A stretch of DNA of 64,000 nucleotides from an uncultured Collinsella sp. GTDB lineage: Bacteria > Actinomycetota > Coriobacteriia > Coriobacteriales > Coriobacteriaceae. Of the stretch, positions 7,651-15,987 are shown in pieces. Under the pieces are notes generated by a model, which had not been told where the DNA came from, made no database searches, and worked only from the letters and a program-made list of their open reading frames with translations. Each line of letters starts with the position of its first letter. Position 1 is the stretch's first letter. A program made the translations under genes and the position numbers. The stretch lies in contig CABSNM010000006.1 in NCBI GenBank assembly GCA_902479065.1, forward strand, positions 1 to 64,000, written 5' to 3'.

Positions 7651-8068
7651 ACCCAAACAACAGCCCATGCGCCCGCCGACCGCCTTCGAGCGCCTGGCGG
7701 ACCCCGAGGGCAGACGCCGCGCAGCCGACCCCAACCTCACTGCCAACGGTGCCGTGCGCGCCAACCGCGCCGCACAGTTTATGCCCTTTGCCGCCCTCAC
7801 GGGATACTACGAACTCGTGCGCAAGCAGGAAATCACCGTCGAGCAAAAACGTGAGCTCACGGAAGAAAAAGCCCTCGAGCTTTCGCAAAAGCTCGAGGGC
7901 CTCAAACGCGGCGACTTGGTGCGCGTCACCTATTACGATACGTACGGCTATCGTAGCCGCACGGGCATTCTCGACGAAGCGTTACCCGCATTCAAGCTGC
8001 TCAAACTCAGGGATATCGCCATCAACTTCGACGATATCCAGGACATTGAGCTACGCGGACGAGCCTAG
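7643..8068 (+). CDS. YolD-like protein
   Basis: A 141-residue protein with the YolD-family signature: RAAQFMPFAALTGYYE followed by a charged helix (about residues 60-90) and a C-terminal beta-rich half (LVRVTYYDTYGYRSRTG). YolD-like proteins typically accompany Y-family polymerases in Gram-positive SOS cassettes; their mechanism is poorly defined. GTG at 7643 follows GGAGG with 5-base spacing. The gene overlaps the polymerase by 8 bp, so the two should be co-expressed after DNA damage. Its stop overlaps the stop of the convergent surface-protein gene, with no terminator between them. Confidence 0.8.
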   Translation: MPKPKQQPMRPPTAFERLADPEGRRRAADPNLTANGAVRANRAAQFMPFAALTGYYELVRKQEITVEQKRELTEEKALELSQKLEGLKRGDLVRVTYYDTYGYRSRTGILDEALPAFKLLKLRDIAINFDDIQDIELRGRA

Positions 8069-10617
8069 CGACGAGAACGCTTGCGCAAGACGAGAGCAAT
8101 GCCAAGCACTGCGGCAGCTGCAACCAGCAATCCCAAGACCAGCGTGAGGGTCGAGTCGCCAGCGCGAGGCAGCGAGCCGTCCTTCGGAGTCTTCTTAGCG
8201 GTCGTCGTGACGGTGGTCGTGGTGCTGCTCGACTGGTCGTTGCCACCCGTCTGGCTGCCGCCAGGCTGATCGCCGCCACCCGGCTGCGAAGGATCGGTGG
8301 GTTCCGTCGGATCCGGAGTACCGGGATCAACCGGATTCTCCGAATTCTCCTTGCGCTGGATCCAGACCTGGCAACCATAGAACGGGTTGGCGGTACCAAG
8401 GCACAGACCCTGGTTGGTCACCGCAAAGGTGCGCAGACCATGGTTATACGGATCGTTAAAGCCATTGGTCGTCAGCGTCGTAAAGTTCACGCCGTCCTCG
8501 GTCACATACATATCAAAGCCGCGCTCGGCATCGCGCAGGTAACACATGCACGTAAGGACACTCTGCAACTTCTTGAGGTTCTCCTCGCTCAGCAGCTTAT
8601 CGAGCGCATCCTGAATATCGCTCGGCAGCTCGGTGCCATAGGCATCCTCGTACTGCTGCTTAAGGCTCTCATAGCTATCGAGCATGTCCTGATACTGGTC
8701 GGCAAAGGACTTGAAGTACGCGATCTCGCCATCGATCTTCTGGACATAAGCGGCGTCGTCCTCAAAGTCCTGGGACATCGTCGCGGCCTGATCGCAAAGA
8801 CCGCCCGCGGCATCCTCCAGCGCATCGCTCAGATCGCCAAAGCCCTTAGCAACCTCGGTCTTCTCGTCATCGACATCGACGGCCTTGTTTGAATCATCAA
8901 CCTCAGCAGCTTCGTTCGAATCATCGACCTCGACGGCCTCGTTTGAATCATCGTCCGCAAGCGTGTTCACGGGAACGATGGGGTCGTCAGGCGATTTCTT
9001 GTCGAGCAGGTGATCGAGCAGGTCCCTAAGGCGCTGAACCTGAGAGTCCCACTCCTCGGGCGTCATATCGATAATGTCGCCATTGGAGAACTGGCCGATC
9101 GGCTCAAGCAGGCTCGCGGTATCAAAGGTACCGATATACAGCTTGCCGTCGAACTTCTGCATGCGCCAAATGTACTGGTTCTCGTTTCGGCCAAAGCCCG
9201 AAGTCAGGCCGGAAATACCGCCCTCGGGGAACATGTCGGTGCGATCGCCAACGACGAGCTCCATGTTCTCGTCCTTGTCCATGCGATAGATGTTAACCGA
9301 CTGCTCAAGATTGGCATTCACAAACGAGCAGTCAACGCCACCCATGCTGCTCTTGCCGCCCTCTTCGGTGTTGGATTTGTTGAACAGGATGCGCTCGAGG
9401 GCAATCTCCTCGTCGTTGTATTCACCGATATAGAGGTAGTCGTTGTAGACGATGAGGTTGGCAGCGCCAGAACGGGTACGGGCAGGATCGATGCCAAAGC
9501 AGTACTTTGCACCGTCCGTCTTCTGATCGCCGACAATGGGAGTCCACGAATAGCTGCCGTCGGCATTCTTGTCGCCACGGACCATGGCAAACGACTGCAT
9601 GGAATTATCATCGGGAGCGTTCTCGGGCGTACCGGTGCAGATGGTCGCATAGAGATGGCCATTGTACGAGACCATATCCCAAATGGCGCCGCCGTAGATG
9701 CTGTCCTGATAGCGAATCGCCGGATAGCCAAACAGCGTCTCCGAGTTGGCAATCTCGGTGAAGCTGTCCTGGCCCTTCGAGGGGTCAGACGACGTCAGGA
9801 TTGTCGACACAAAATTACCGTTCGCGTCTTTACCCACATTACTGATGACGAGCTGGCCATCATGGACGCACATGCCGCGGATACCGGTAGAAATGCCCTG
9901 CTTGTAGGCAGCACCGTAATCCTGCATGCTCGAAAGGCCCTGATAGACAACTTTGTACTCATCCGTCTTAGGATCGATCTCGTATACAGCAGGCAGGCCG
10001 CCTTTGCCGTCATTGGTCCTGACGCTGCCGCAGAAATAGAGCTTACCCTTATAGCTCACGGCATTGCGGAACAAAGGAGCGACGCCGTTGAGCGATTCAG
10101 AGAGTAGCAGCTTGGTCTCACCGGTCTTGGTATTGATCTTGACCAAGATGCCGCCGCTGTCCTTGTCGGCCGTGCCGTCCTCCTTCTGCTGTCCATAGAA
10201 GAAGGTACCGTTAAACATGGCCTCCAGCGTCAGGCGCATGGTTTCGACATCAAAGGAATCGCCCAGCGTGCTGTTCATGAGCGTCAGCGTGTTGCCCATC
10301 GCCGCATAGCAGGTGCCCACATAAAGCCAGTCACCATAGCTCGCAGCCGCCCAAGTGTAGCTCTGGCCGCGATCGCCTTCGTTGTTGGCCGTATTACCAT
10401 CGGCGCCCGGAACGGCAACGGCACCGTTACCCTGGTAGTCGACGATGCCATCCGGCTGCGACGTTCCTACCGTAGGATGCGAGAGCTTCTCAAAGGAATA
10501 CCCATTTCCCGCATTGTAGGTAACGGCACCCGATGAGTCTTCGGCGTGCGCCGGCAGCGGCGATACCAAGATAGCGGCAAGCGCTGCCACCAAGCCAAGT
10601 GTTCCCACTCGTCTCAT
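8065..10617 (-). CDS. Sortase-anchored beta-propeller-like surface protein
   Basis: 850 residues. The N-terminal signal peptide ends in AHA around residue 25. At least six blade-like repeats carry the core G-x-LY-x-GT (DWLYVGT, GKLYFCG, GHLYATI, DYLYIGE, GKLYIGT), pointing to a beta-propeller. A roughly 200-residue insertion follows (about 530-700): a tandem SNEA-VEVDD acidic repeat (about 552-584) and a long helical or coiled-coil stretch. A last blade-like segment (LRTFAVTNQGLCLGT) resumes near 730. A Pro/Gly/Thr stalk leads to LPRAG at 815-819, a hydrophobic helix and RKRSRR, a standard sortase signal. Likely a wall-anchored adhesin or glycan-interacting protein; the ligand is unknown. No sortase gene is nearby. 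Confidence 0.85.
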   Translation of the reverse strand: MRRVGTLGLVAALAAILVSPLPAHAEDSSGAVTYNAGNGYSFEKLSHPTVGTSQPDGIVDYQGNGAVAVPGADGNTANNEGDRGQSYTWAAASYGDWLYVGTCYAAMGNTLTLMNSTLGDSFDVETMRLTLEAMFNGTFFYGQQKEDGTADKDSGGILVKINTKTGETKLLLSESLNGVAPLFRNAVSYKGKLYFCGSVRTNDGKGGLPAVYEIDPKTDEYKVVYQGLSSMQDYGAAYKQGISTGIRGMCVHDGQLVISNVGKDANGNFVSTILTSSDPSKGQDSFTEIANSETLFGYPAIRYQDSIYGGAIWDMVSYNGHLYATICTGTPENAPDDNSMQSFAMVRGDKNADGSYSWTPIVGDQKTDGAKYCFGIDPARTRSGAANLIVYNDYLYIGEYNDEEIALERILFNKSNTEEGGKSSMGGVDCSFVNANLEQSVNIYRMDKDENMELVVGDRTDMFPEGGISGLTSGFGRNENQYIWRMQKFDGKLYIGTFDTASLLEPIGQFSNGDIIDMTPEEWDSQVQRLRDLLDHLLDKKSPDDPIVPVNTLADDDSNEAVEVDDSNEAAEVDDSNKAVDVDDEKTEVAKGFGDLSDALEDAAGGLCDQAATMSQDFEDDAAYVQKIDGEIAYFKSFADQYQDMLDSYESLKQQYEDAYGTELPSDIQDALDKLLSEENLKKLQSVLTCMCYLRDAERGFDMYVTEDGVNFTTLTTNGFNDPYNHGLRTFAVTNQGLCLGTANPFYGCQVWIQRKENSENPVDPGTPDPTEPTDPSQPGGGDQPGGSQTGGNDQSSSTTTTVTTTAKKTPKDGSLPRAGDSTLTLVLGLLVAAAAVLGIALVLRKRSRR

Positions 10618-10887
10618 AAGGTTATAGCCTCCCCTGTCCTAAAGCCCAGTTTTAGCATTCTTCATTTCTGTCCACGGTTAATTGCAATCTGAGCACAGCA
10701 ATAATCAGTGTATAAATACACCTGTAATTATTTGGACGGGTTCATAGATGCTCGATTGGTAGCGAATTCCGCGCAAACCGTCACCAAACTCCACTTTTGC
10801 CGCATCTAAAGGTTATTTTTGCGCAAATTTTTGGATGCCGATAGTCACAATGGGCAGGAGGCTGGTACCCACCGGAGAGGGCAACGC
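10618..10887. promoter_or_regulatory. AT-rich upstream region of the surface-protein gene
   Basis: AT-rich in contrast to its surroundings, so it probably holds the promoter of the leftward surface-protein gene. GTGTAT-AA-ATACAC at 10708-10721 has complementary 6-base arms and could be an operator. No small gene was seen. Confidence 0.35.
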
Positions 10888-11271
10888 CTACATTTTCATA
10901 ACGTAATAGCCCGCACCCCTCACTGCCGTCTCGAGTGTGTCGCGATCAACCGGGCGCTTCGAGCGCACGCGTGCCGTGTGGTCCGCATACGTTACCGTTG
11001 CCCACACACCATTCAGCGCATTGAGGGCATTGGCCACATTCCGAGCACAGCCATCGCAGCTCATACCGCCGATGAGCAACTCATCGCTATAGGGGTAGTG
11101 GGACGGATCGGTATCCGCAACCACTACCTTCTTGGCCTTCATACCGCTCGCACCATCGCTGCAGCAGCTCTTTCCGTGTGTCGAAGCGACAATGCGACGC
11201 AGGCCAAAGAACATGCCAACGACAATCACGGCAAGCACGATGAGATTCGCAGGGTTGAGCAAGTCACTCAT
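10888..11271 (-). CDS. Membrane-anchored HMA (copper-binding) protein
   Basis: 127 residues. One N-terminal transmembrane helix (about residues 7-25) is followed by SCCSDG, a Cys motif like that of FeoB-associated Cys-rich membrane proteins. A heavy-metal-associated domain then carries GGMSCDGCARNV; its two cysteines bind soft metals such as Cu(I) in chaperones and P-type ATPases. ATG at 11271 has AGGGG upstream; earlier in-frame codons lack a site. A CsoR-like operator lies 30 bp upstream, supporting copper control. No copper ATPase is adjacent. It probably hands metal to, or buffers it at, the membrane. Confidence 0.8.
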   Translation of the reverse strand: MSDLLNPANLIVLAVIVVGMFFGLRRIVASTHGKSCCSDGASGMKAKKVVVADTDPSHYPYSDELLIGGMSCDGCARNVANALNALNGVWATVTYADHTARVRSKRPVDRDTLETAVRGAGYYVMKM

Positions 11272-11300
11272 GCGTTCCCCTTTCAAGTAGCTCTATCTAG

Positions 11301-11317
11301 ATACCCCCATGGGGTGT
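11301..11317. promoter_or_regulatory. CsoR-like copper operator
   Basis: ATACCCCCATGGGGTGT contains ACCCC and GGGGT arms with a 3-base centre, close to the published ATACCCC/GGGGTAT type of CsoR operator. It sits immediately upstream of the HMA gene. Confidence 0.55.
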
Positions 11318-11446
11318 CCCCATCTTAACCCAAAATCATGTCCGTTCGGTCAATTAGTTTCCCTCTTCAAACTTTTTTGTTGACCGTGGCTTACTTTCGT
11401 GTATAAGTTTTCCTTGGCTAACAACTGAGGACCCGAAAGGGGCATC

Positions 11447-12151
11447 GTGACTCGAACCATTGACATCCCAACATACCAAACGGCTGTCGTGCGCAACTGC
11501 TCCCCTACGCTCGCAGGTATCAAGCCGGCTTCGCTCTTTACCTATCCCGGCGTTTACGCCAACCAAAACGGAAAACCCAGCGCCGCCCATATCGAAGAGC
11601 GACGCTCTCGCCTGCTCGCCGTCATAGCCCAATGCAACTGCGAGCTCCAGCCACTCGGGATCCATATGAGCGTTTTGGTCTGGCGCCCCTGCGGAGCGCT
11701 CATCTATGTGTACCGCCCTGCAGACCTCATGCGATACCTCTCCGACCCCCGCGCCACGACGGCGCTTGCCGCCGAAGGTTACGATGTCCACAACCTGCCC
11801 GCGTCCCTGGTGCATCTCGCCGCGCGCATCACGCTGGCAAGCAGCAATGCCGCAGAGAGTGCCTATGACGGCAGCGTCTGCGCGCTCGCGCGAAATAGGC
11901 ACTGCGATACGGGGTGCATGTGCGAGTTCCCCCACGAAATTGGCTATTTTTTGGGCTATCCCTACGAAGATGTCCATCAGTTTATCGTCCAGCACGGCGA
12001 AAACTATAAGGTCTTTGGCGCATGGAAGGTATACACAAACGTTGAGCAGGCGCTCACGACCTTCGATTCCTATCGCGCATGCACGCAATACCTTACCTAC
12101 ATCTATCAACAGGGCTGCACTCTGGGACAACTTGTCCAGGCAACCCGATAG
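11447..12151 (+). CDS. DUF3793 family protein
   Basis: 234 residues matching the DUF3793 family of anaerobes. The hallmark C-terminal motif FPHEIGYFLGYPYEDVHQF is followed by KVFGAWKVYTNVEQA. Several cysteines are spread through the protein (for example CDTGCMC near residue 160), but no Fe-S motif is obvious. GTG at 11447 follows AAAGGGG. The flavodoxin gene lies 46 bp downstream on the same strand; this pairing recurs in gut anaerobes and suggests a role in iron- or redox-related electron transfer. Biochemical function unknown. Confidence 0.8.
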   Translation: MTRTIDIPTYQTAVVRNCSPTLAGIKPASLFTYPGVYANQNGKPSAAHIEERRSRLLAVIAQCNCELQPLGIHMSVLVWRPCGALIYVYRPADLMRYLSDPRATTALAAEGYDVHNLPASLVHLAARITLASSNAAESAYDGSVCALARNRHCDTGCMCEFPHEIGYFLGYPYEDVHQFIVQHGENYKVFGAWKVYTNVEQALTTFDSYRACTQYLTYIYQQGCTLGQLVQATR

Positions 12152-12197
12152 AGCATACAAAACGCGGCCGCACGCCGCACAACCGAAAGGAAGACAT

Positions 12198-12617
12198 ATG
12201 AGCAAGATCGCAGTCGTCTACTGGAGCGGTACAGGCAACACCGAGGCCATGGCAAACTTCGTTGCCGAGGGCGCAACCGGTGCCGGCGCCGAGGCAGAGG
12301 TCATCTCCTGCGCCGACTTCTCTGCCGACAAGGTCGCCGAATATGATGCCTTCGCCTTCGGCTGCCCCGCCATGGGTTCCGAGGAACTCGAGTACGATGA
12401 GTTCCAGCCCATGTGGGATGAGGTCAAGGAGACCCTCGGCGACAAGAAGGTCGTCCTCTTTGGCTCTTATTCGTGGGCCGAGGGCGAGTGGATGGACAAC
12501 TGGAAGGCCGATGCCGACGAGGCGGGCGTCAATGTCGTCGATTCCGTCATTTGCTACGATGCGCCCGACGATGAGGGCGAGACCGCTTGCAAGGCCCTCG
12601 GAGCCGAGCTCGCGTAA
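12198..12617 (+). CDS. Short-chain flavodoxin
   Basis: 139-residue FMN electron carrier. The phosphate-binding loop is YWSGTGNTEAMA at residues 8-19. The isoalloxazine-contacting loops are GCPAMGSEEL (about 56-65) and GSYSWAEGEWM (about 90-100), typical of clostridial flavodoxins. It is acidic and cytoplasmic, and can substitute for ferredoxin when iron is scarce. GAAAGGAAG precedes the ATG with 6-base spacing. It is the second gene of the DUF3793-flavodoxin pair and ends at a strong bidirectional terminator. Confidence 0.93.
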   Translation: MSKIAVVYWSGTGNTEAMANFVAEGATGAGAEAEVISCADFSADKVAEYDAFAFGCPAMGSEELEYDEFQPMWDEVKETLGDKKVVLFGSYSWAEGEWMDNWKADADEAGVNVVDSVICYDAPDDEGETACKALGAELA

Positions 12618-12669
12618 CGAACCCAGGACCTCCAAAAGAGTCTGCATCAAAGCACATCCTTATCCCTAC

Positions 12670-12711
12670 AAAAGAGCGGGGGCTGGATTCAAGTCCAGCC
12701 CCCGCTCTTTT
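12670..12711. terminator. Bidirectional terminator
   Basis: A perfect 18-bp stem (12670-12687 with 12694-12711) closes on TTCAAG, with AAAA/TTTT at both edges. It serves the rightward flavodoxin operon and the leftward amino-acid transporter operon. Confidence 0.92.
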
Positions 12712-12734
12712 ATAACGGCAGTTACATCAACCGG

Positions 12735-13487
12735 CTACGAGATATTGCCCAAGAACGCCTTGGTGCGCTCGCTCTTGGGGTGGTCGAAGACCTCGCTCGG
12801 CGTACCCTCTTCCACAATGACGCCGCCGTCCATAAAGACGACGCGGTCGGCGACATCGCGAGCAAAGCCCATCTCGTGCGTCACGACGATCATGGTCATA
12901 CCGTCGCGCGCCAGGTCGCGCATGACGCCCAAGACGTCGCGCACGAGCTCAGGGTCGAGCGCCGAGGTAGCCTCGTCAAAGAGCATGACGTGCGGGTTCA
13001 TCGACAGGGCGCGGGCGATGGCAACGCGCTGCTGCTGGCCGCCCGAAAGCTGACTCGGCATAAAGTCGATACGCTCGGCAAGACCGACCTTGGTCAGCTC
13101 CTCGACGGCGATCTTCTCGGCCTCTTCCTTGCTGCGCTTGAGCACCTTCTGCTGCGCGAGCATGACGTTCTTTTTGACTGAGAGGTGCGGGAACAAATTG
13201 AACTGCTGGAACACCATACCCAGATGCGTGCGCACCTTGTTAAGGTCGACGCCCTTGGCGCACACGTCCACACCCTCGACGATAATCGAGCCGCTCGTGG
13301 GATGCTCCAGACGATTGATGCAGCGAAGCATCGTCGACTTGCCCGAGCCCGAGGGGCCCAAGACCACAACGACCTCGCCCTTATGCACATCCAGATCGAT
13401 ATCGCGCAGGACCACGTTGTCGCCAAAGGCCTTCTGGAGGTTCTTGATGCTGACGACGACCTCGTTCGAGTTATTGGTTTCGCTCAT
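12735..13487 (-). CDS. Polar amino-acid ABC transporter, ATPase
   Basis: 250 residues of the GlnQ/ArtP family. Walker A is GPSGSGKS, the signature LSGGQQQR, Walker B VMLFDEATSALD, and the switch His lies in VVTHEMGFA. It energises uptake of a polar amino acid through the permease encoded 12 bp upstream. A strong AGGAGG-type site lies before the ATG. Last gene of the three-gene transcript (binding protein, permease, ATPase), ending at the bidirectional terminator. Substrate is not deducible; Gln, Glu, Cys or basic amino acids are possible. Confidence 0.93.
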   Translation of the reverse strand: MSETNNSNEVVVSIKNLQKAFGDNVVLRDIDLDVHKGEVVVVLGPSGSGKSTMLRCINRLEHPTSGSIIVEGVDVCAKGVDLNKVRTHLGMVFQQFNLFPHLSVKKNVMLAQQKVLKRSKEEAEKIAVEELTKVGLAERIDFMPSQLSGGQQQRVAIARALSMNPHVMLFDEATSALDPELVRDVLGVMRDLARDGMTMIVVTHEMGFARDVADRVVFMDGGVIVEEGTPSEVFDHPKSERTKAFLGNIS

Positions 13488-13499
13488 GATAGGACCTCC

Positions 13500-14861
13500 T
13501 TACAGACCGGCGATGTGATCGGCGGGCGTCGCGACAACCTGTCCGGCGCTCTTAGTGGGACGCTTCTTCTTGGTCTCGGCCGTGCCCAAAAGCCTCGCCT
13601 CAAGACCGCTCACCAGGCGAGCGAGCGGCAGGGTGATGACCAGATAGAACAGGGCGGCAACCACGTACGGCGTGATGGAGCCCGTCGTGGCCACGATGGT
13701 ACGGGCGTTCATGACGATCTCGACCACGCCCACGGCGGCAAGCAGCGACGTGTCCTTGTAGAGCAGGATGAACTCGCTGGTCAGCGTGGGCAGGACATTG
13801 CGGAACGTCTGCGGAATCATAACGTAAAGCAGCGTTTGGAACGCGTTCATGCCCAGCGAGCGCGCGGCCTCGTTCTGGCCCTTGGGGATCGACTGAATAC
13901 CGGCACGGAAAATCTCGCACAGGTACGCAGACGAGTTCATGGCCATGACGATAACGCCCAGTACATAGTCGTCAACCTTGACGCCGGCCAGCGGCAGGCC
14001 AAAGAATGCGATGTAGATCTGCAGGAACGCCGGCGTACCACGGATGATATTCACATAGATGCCGGCAAGGCAACGAAGGATGCGCGACTTGGAGATGCGC
14101 ATGAGCGACAGCGCAAAGCCAAAGGGAATTGCCAGCGGAAACGCCACGAGCACGATCGAGAGCGACATAAGGAAGCCCTTGAAGACGATCGGCAGGCTCT
14201 GGACCAAAATGACCGGGTTCAGGAACAGGCGAAGGAACATGTTGGAATTCCATGCCTCGACCCACGGCTGCTCTTTAAGATCGGCCAGGAAGTTATCGAA
14301 TGCCGTCACGCCCTTAATCTCCACCGACGGAATCTTGGAGATCTTCTTGGTCGAGCCATCGGCCAAAGTGTAGGTGCCGCTAAAGGCCTCATCGCCACCC
14401 TCGACGGGGAAGGTCACGCCGTAAACCTCGACACGGAAAAAGCCGCCGGCAGGCGCCGTCTCGCCAAAGTCAATCTTGAGCGTCTGGCCGTCAGCCTTGC
14501 ACGTGGGCTTCATGGGCGTACGATCCATGAGGTCCTCGCCCGAGAGCATCGTCAATCGCGTGTCATCGGTACCAAACGTCGTGCCGTCGACAAACGTCAG
14601 CGAAAGACCGCTCAGCTCCTCATCGGCATCGGCCTGGACCTCCCAGGTAATGCGCGTCTCGGTACCGCCAACCACAGCGCTGCCCGAACCGGTGTTGGGT
14701 CGGACGGTAATCTTTGCGGTCTCAAGCGCCTGGGCGGTCGTGGGCGCATATGCCCCCGCGCACACCAGCGCGAGCGCCACGGCCATGACGCAGACTAGCT
14801 TTTGGAGCAAGGCGGGCAGTGGAAAACGCTGCTCCGCGGCCCCTTTGTTCAGTCGAGACAA
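13500..14861 (-). CDS. Polar amino-acid ABC permease with secreted N-terminal domain
   Basis: 453 residues, about twice the usual HisM/GlnP permease length. A TTG start at 14861 is preferred because GGAG lies just upstream and a signal peptide follows directly (hydrophobic ALLQKLVCVMAVALALVCAG, AQA-type cleavage). Residues about 45-190 form a beta-rich extracytoplasmic domain with no resemblance to solute-binding proteins. The membrane domain with the conserved EAARSLGMNAFQTLLYVMIP loop occupies about 210-430. The fused domain may help dock the binding protein or the ligand. It is downstream of the binding-protein gene past a leaky hairpin, and 12 bp ahead of the ATPase gene. Confidence 0.85.
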   Translation of the reverse strand: MSRLNKGAAEQRFPLPALLQKLVCVMAVALALVCAGAYAPTTAQALETAKITVRPNTGSGSAVVGGTETRITWEVQADADEELSGLSLTFVDGTTFGTDDTRLTMLSGEDLMDRTPMKPTCKADGQTLKIDFGETAPAGGFFRVEVYGVTFPVEGGDEAFSGTYTLADGSTKKISKIPSVEIKGVTAFDNFLADLKEQPWVEAWNSNMFLRLFLNPVILVQSLPIVFKGFLMSLSIVLVAFPLAIPFGFALSLMRISKSRILRCLAGIYVNIIRGTPAFLQIYIAFFGLPLAGVKVDDYVLGVIVMAMNSSAYLCEIFRAGIQSIPKGQNEAARSLGMNAFQTLLYVMIPQTFRNVLPTLTSEFILLYKDTSLLAAVGVVEIVMNARTIVATTGSITPYVVAALFYLVITLPLARLVSGLEARLLGTAETKKKRPTKSAGQVVATPADHIAGL

Positions 14862-14929
14862 GGTGGCTCCTATCGTAGAAGTTGCCGGCAAAACGAGACG
14901 GAAATGCTCTCCGTCAAGAGAAGCGCAAA

Positions 14930-14957
14930 GGCCCTCTCCGCCAAAACGGAAAGGGCC
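14930..14957 (-). terminator. Leaky hairpin after the binding-protein gene
   Basis: An 11-bp stem (14930-14940 with 14947-14957), with U-G pairing in the minus-strand RNA. The following T-tract is interrupted, so partial read-through into the permease gene is expected. This commonly gives the binding protein higher expression. Confidence 0.6.
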
Positions 14958-14979
14958 CGCGCGCAATCAAGTAGCTATT

Positions 14980-15840
14980 TTACTTGATGTTGTACTTAGC
15001 CATGAGGGCGTCGACGGTACCGTCGTCGGTCAGGTCCTTGATGGCCTGGTTGATATCGTCCTTGAGCTTGGTGTTGCCCTGGTTGATGGCGATGGCGTAC
15101 TCCTCGCCGGTGCTGATCTGCTTAATGGTCTGGCAGGTGTTGAACTGCTCGGCGGTCAGCTGGCTGGCAACGGAGCGGTTGGTGACTACGGCGTCGCCCT
15201 TATCGGACTGCAGAGCGCTGAAGCACTCGGTGGCGTCCTTGTAGGGGACAATCTTGGCCTTGGGGAAGTTCTCCTGGGCAAAGGACTCGGCGGTCGAGCC
15301 AGACTGGACGATGATGGTAGCGTCGGCGTTGTTGAGCTTCTCGCTGTAGTTATCGGCCGTGATGTCGGTGTTATCGACCTTGGTCACGATAGCCTGATCG
15401 TCCATGTAGTAGGAATCGGAGAAAGTGACTTCCTTCTCACGCTCGGGCGTGTCGGTGATAGCCGCGATGGAGACATCATACTTGGCGCCCGAAGCGACGC
15501 CCGGAACCAGCGTGTCAAAGTCGTTATTGACGTACTCGACATCCAGGCCCAACTTGTCGCCGATAGCCTTGATGAGCTCAAGGTCAAAGCCCTGATAATC
15601 GCCGTTGTCATCCTTGTACTCAAACGGAGCGTACTCGGCAGAGGTGCCGACGGTCAGCGTACCGTCCTTGACGAGCGCGTACTCCATGGAGCCGTCGACC
15701 TTCTCGACCTTGGCGTCGTCAGAGCTGCTGGAACCGGCGTCAGAACCAGAGGTGGCGTTGGACGAGCCGCAGCCCGTCAGAGCGAGGGCGAGCGCCATAG
15801 CGCCCGTGGCGGCAAATGCGCCAAGTTTCTTCAGCTTCAT
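14980..15840 (-). CDS. Amino-acid ABC transporter substrate-binding lipoprotein
   Basis: 286 residues of the SBP_bac_3 family. The signal peptide ends in a lipobox (LALTGC, Cys about residue 24), so it is membrane-tethered. A Ser/Gly/Asp linker then leads to the two-lobed domain. The entry VGTSAEYAPFEYKDDNGDYQ and the hinge motif YDVSIAAITDTPEREKEV are diagnostic. The ATG at 15840 has GGAAGGAG upstream. First gene of the transporter operon. Motifs favour a polar amino acid but do not decide which. Confidence 0.93.
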   Translation of the reverse strand: MKLKKLGAFAATGAMALALALTGCGSSNATSGSDAGSSSSDDAKVEKVDGSMEYALVKDGTLTVGTSAEYAPFEYKDDNGDYQGFDLELIKAIGDKLGLDVEYVNNDFDTLVPGVASGAKYDVSIAAITDTPEREKEVTFSDSYYMDDQAIVTKVDNTDITADNYSEKLNNADATIIVQSGSTAESFAQENFPKAKIVPYKDATECFSALQSDKGDAVVTNRSVASQLTAEQFNTCQTIKQISTGEEYAIAINQGNTKLKDDINQAIKDLTDDGTVDALMAKYNIK

Positions 15841-15987
15841 AATCAGTCTCCTTCCAATGACCCCACGTGATTCAGAGGTCTGCAAAAACTGAGGGTTATT
15901 ATGCACCCGCTTGGAAGAATCTGCAATTAGAAAACTGATTGAAACAAACCCATAACGTGAATGGAGCACTCCACTTTATGACAGTCA

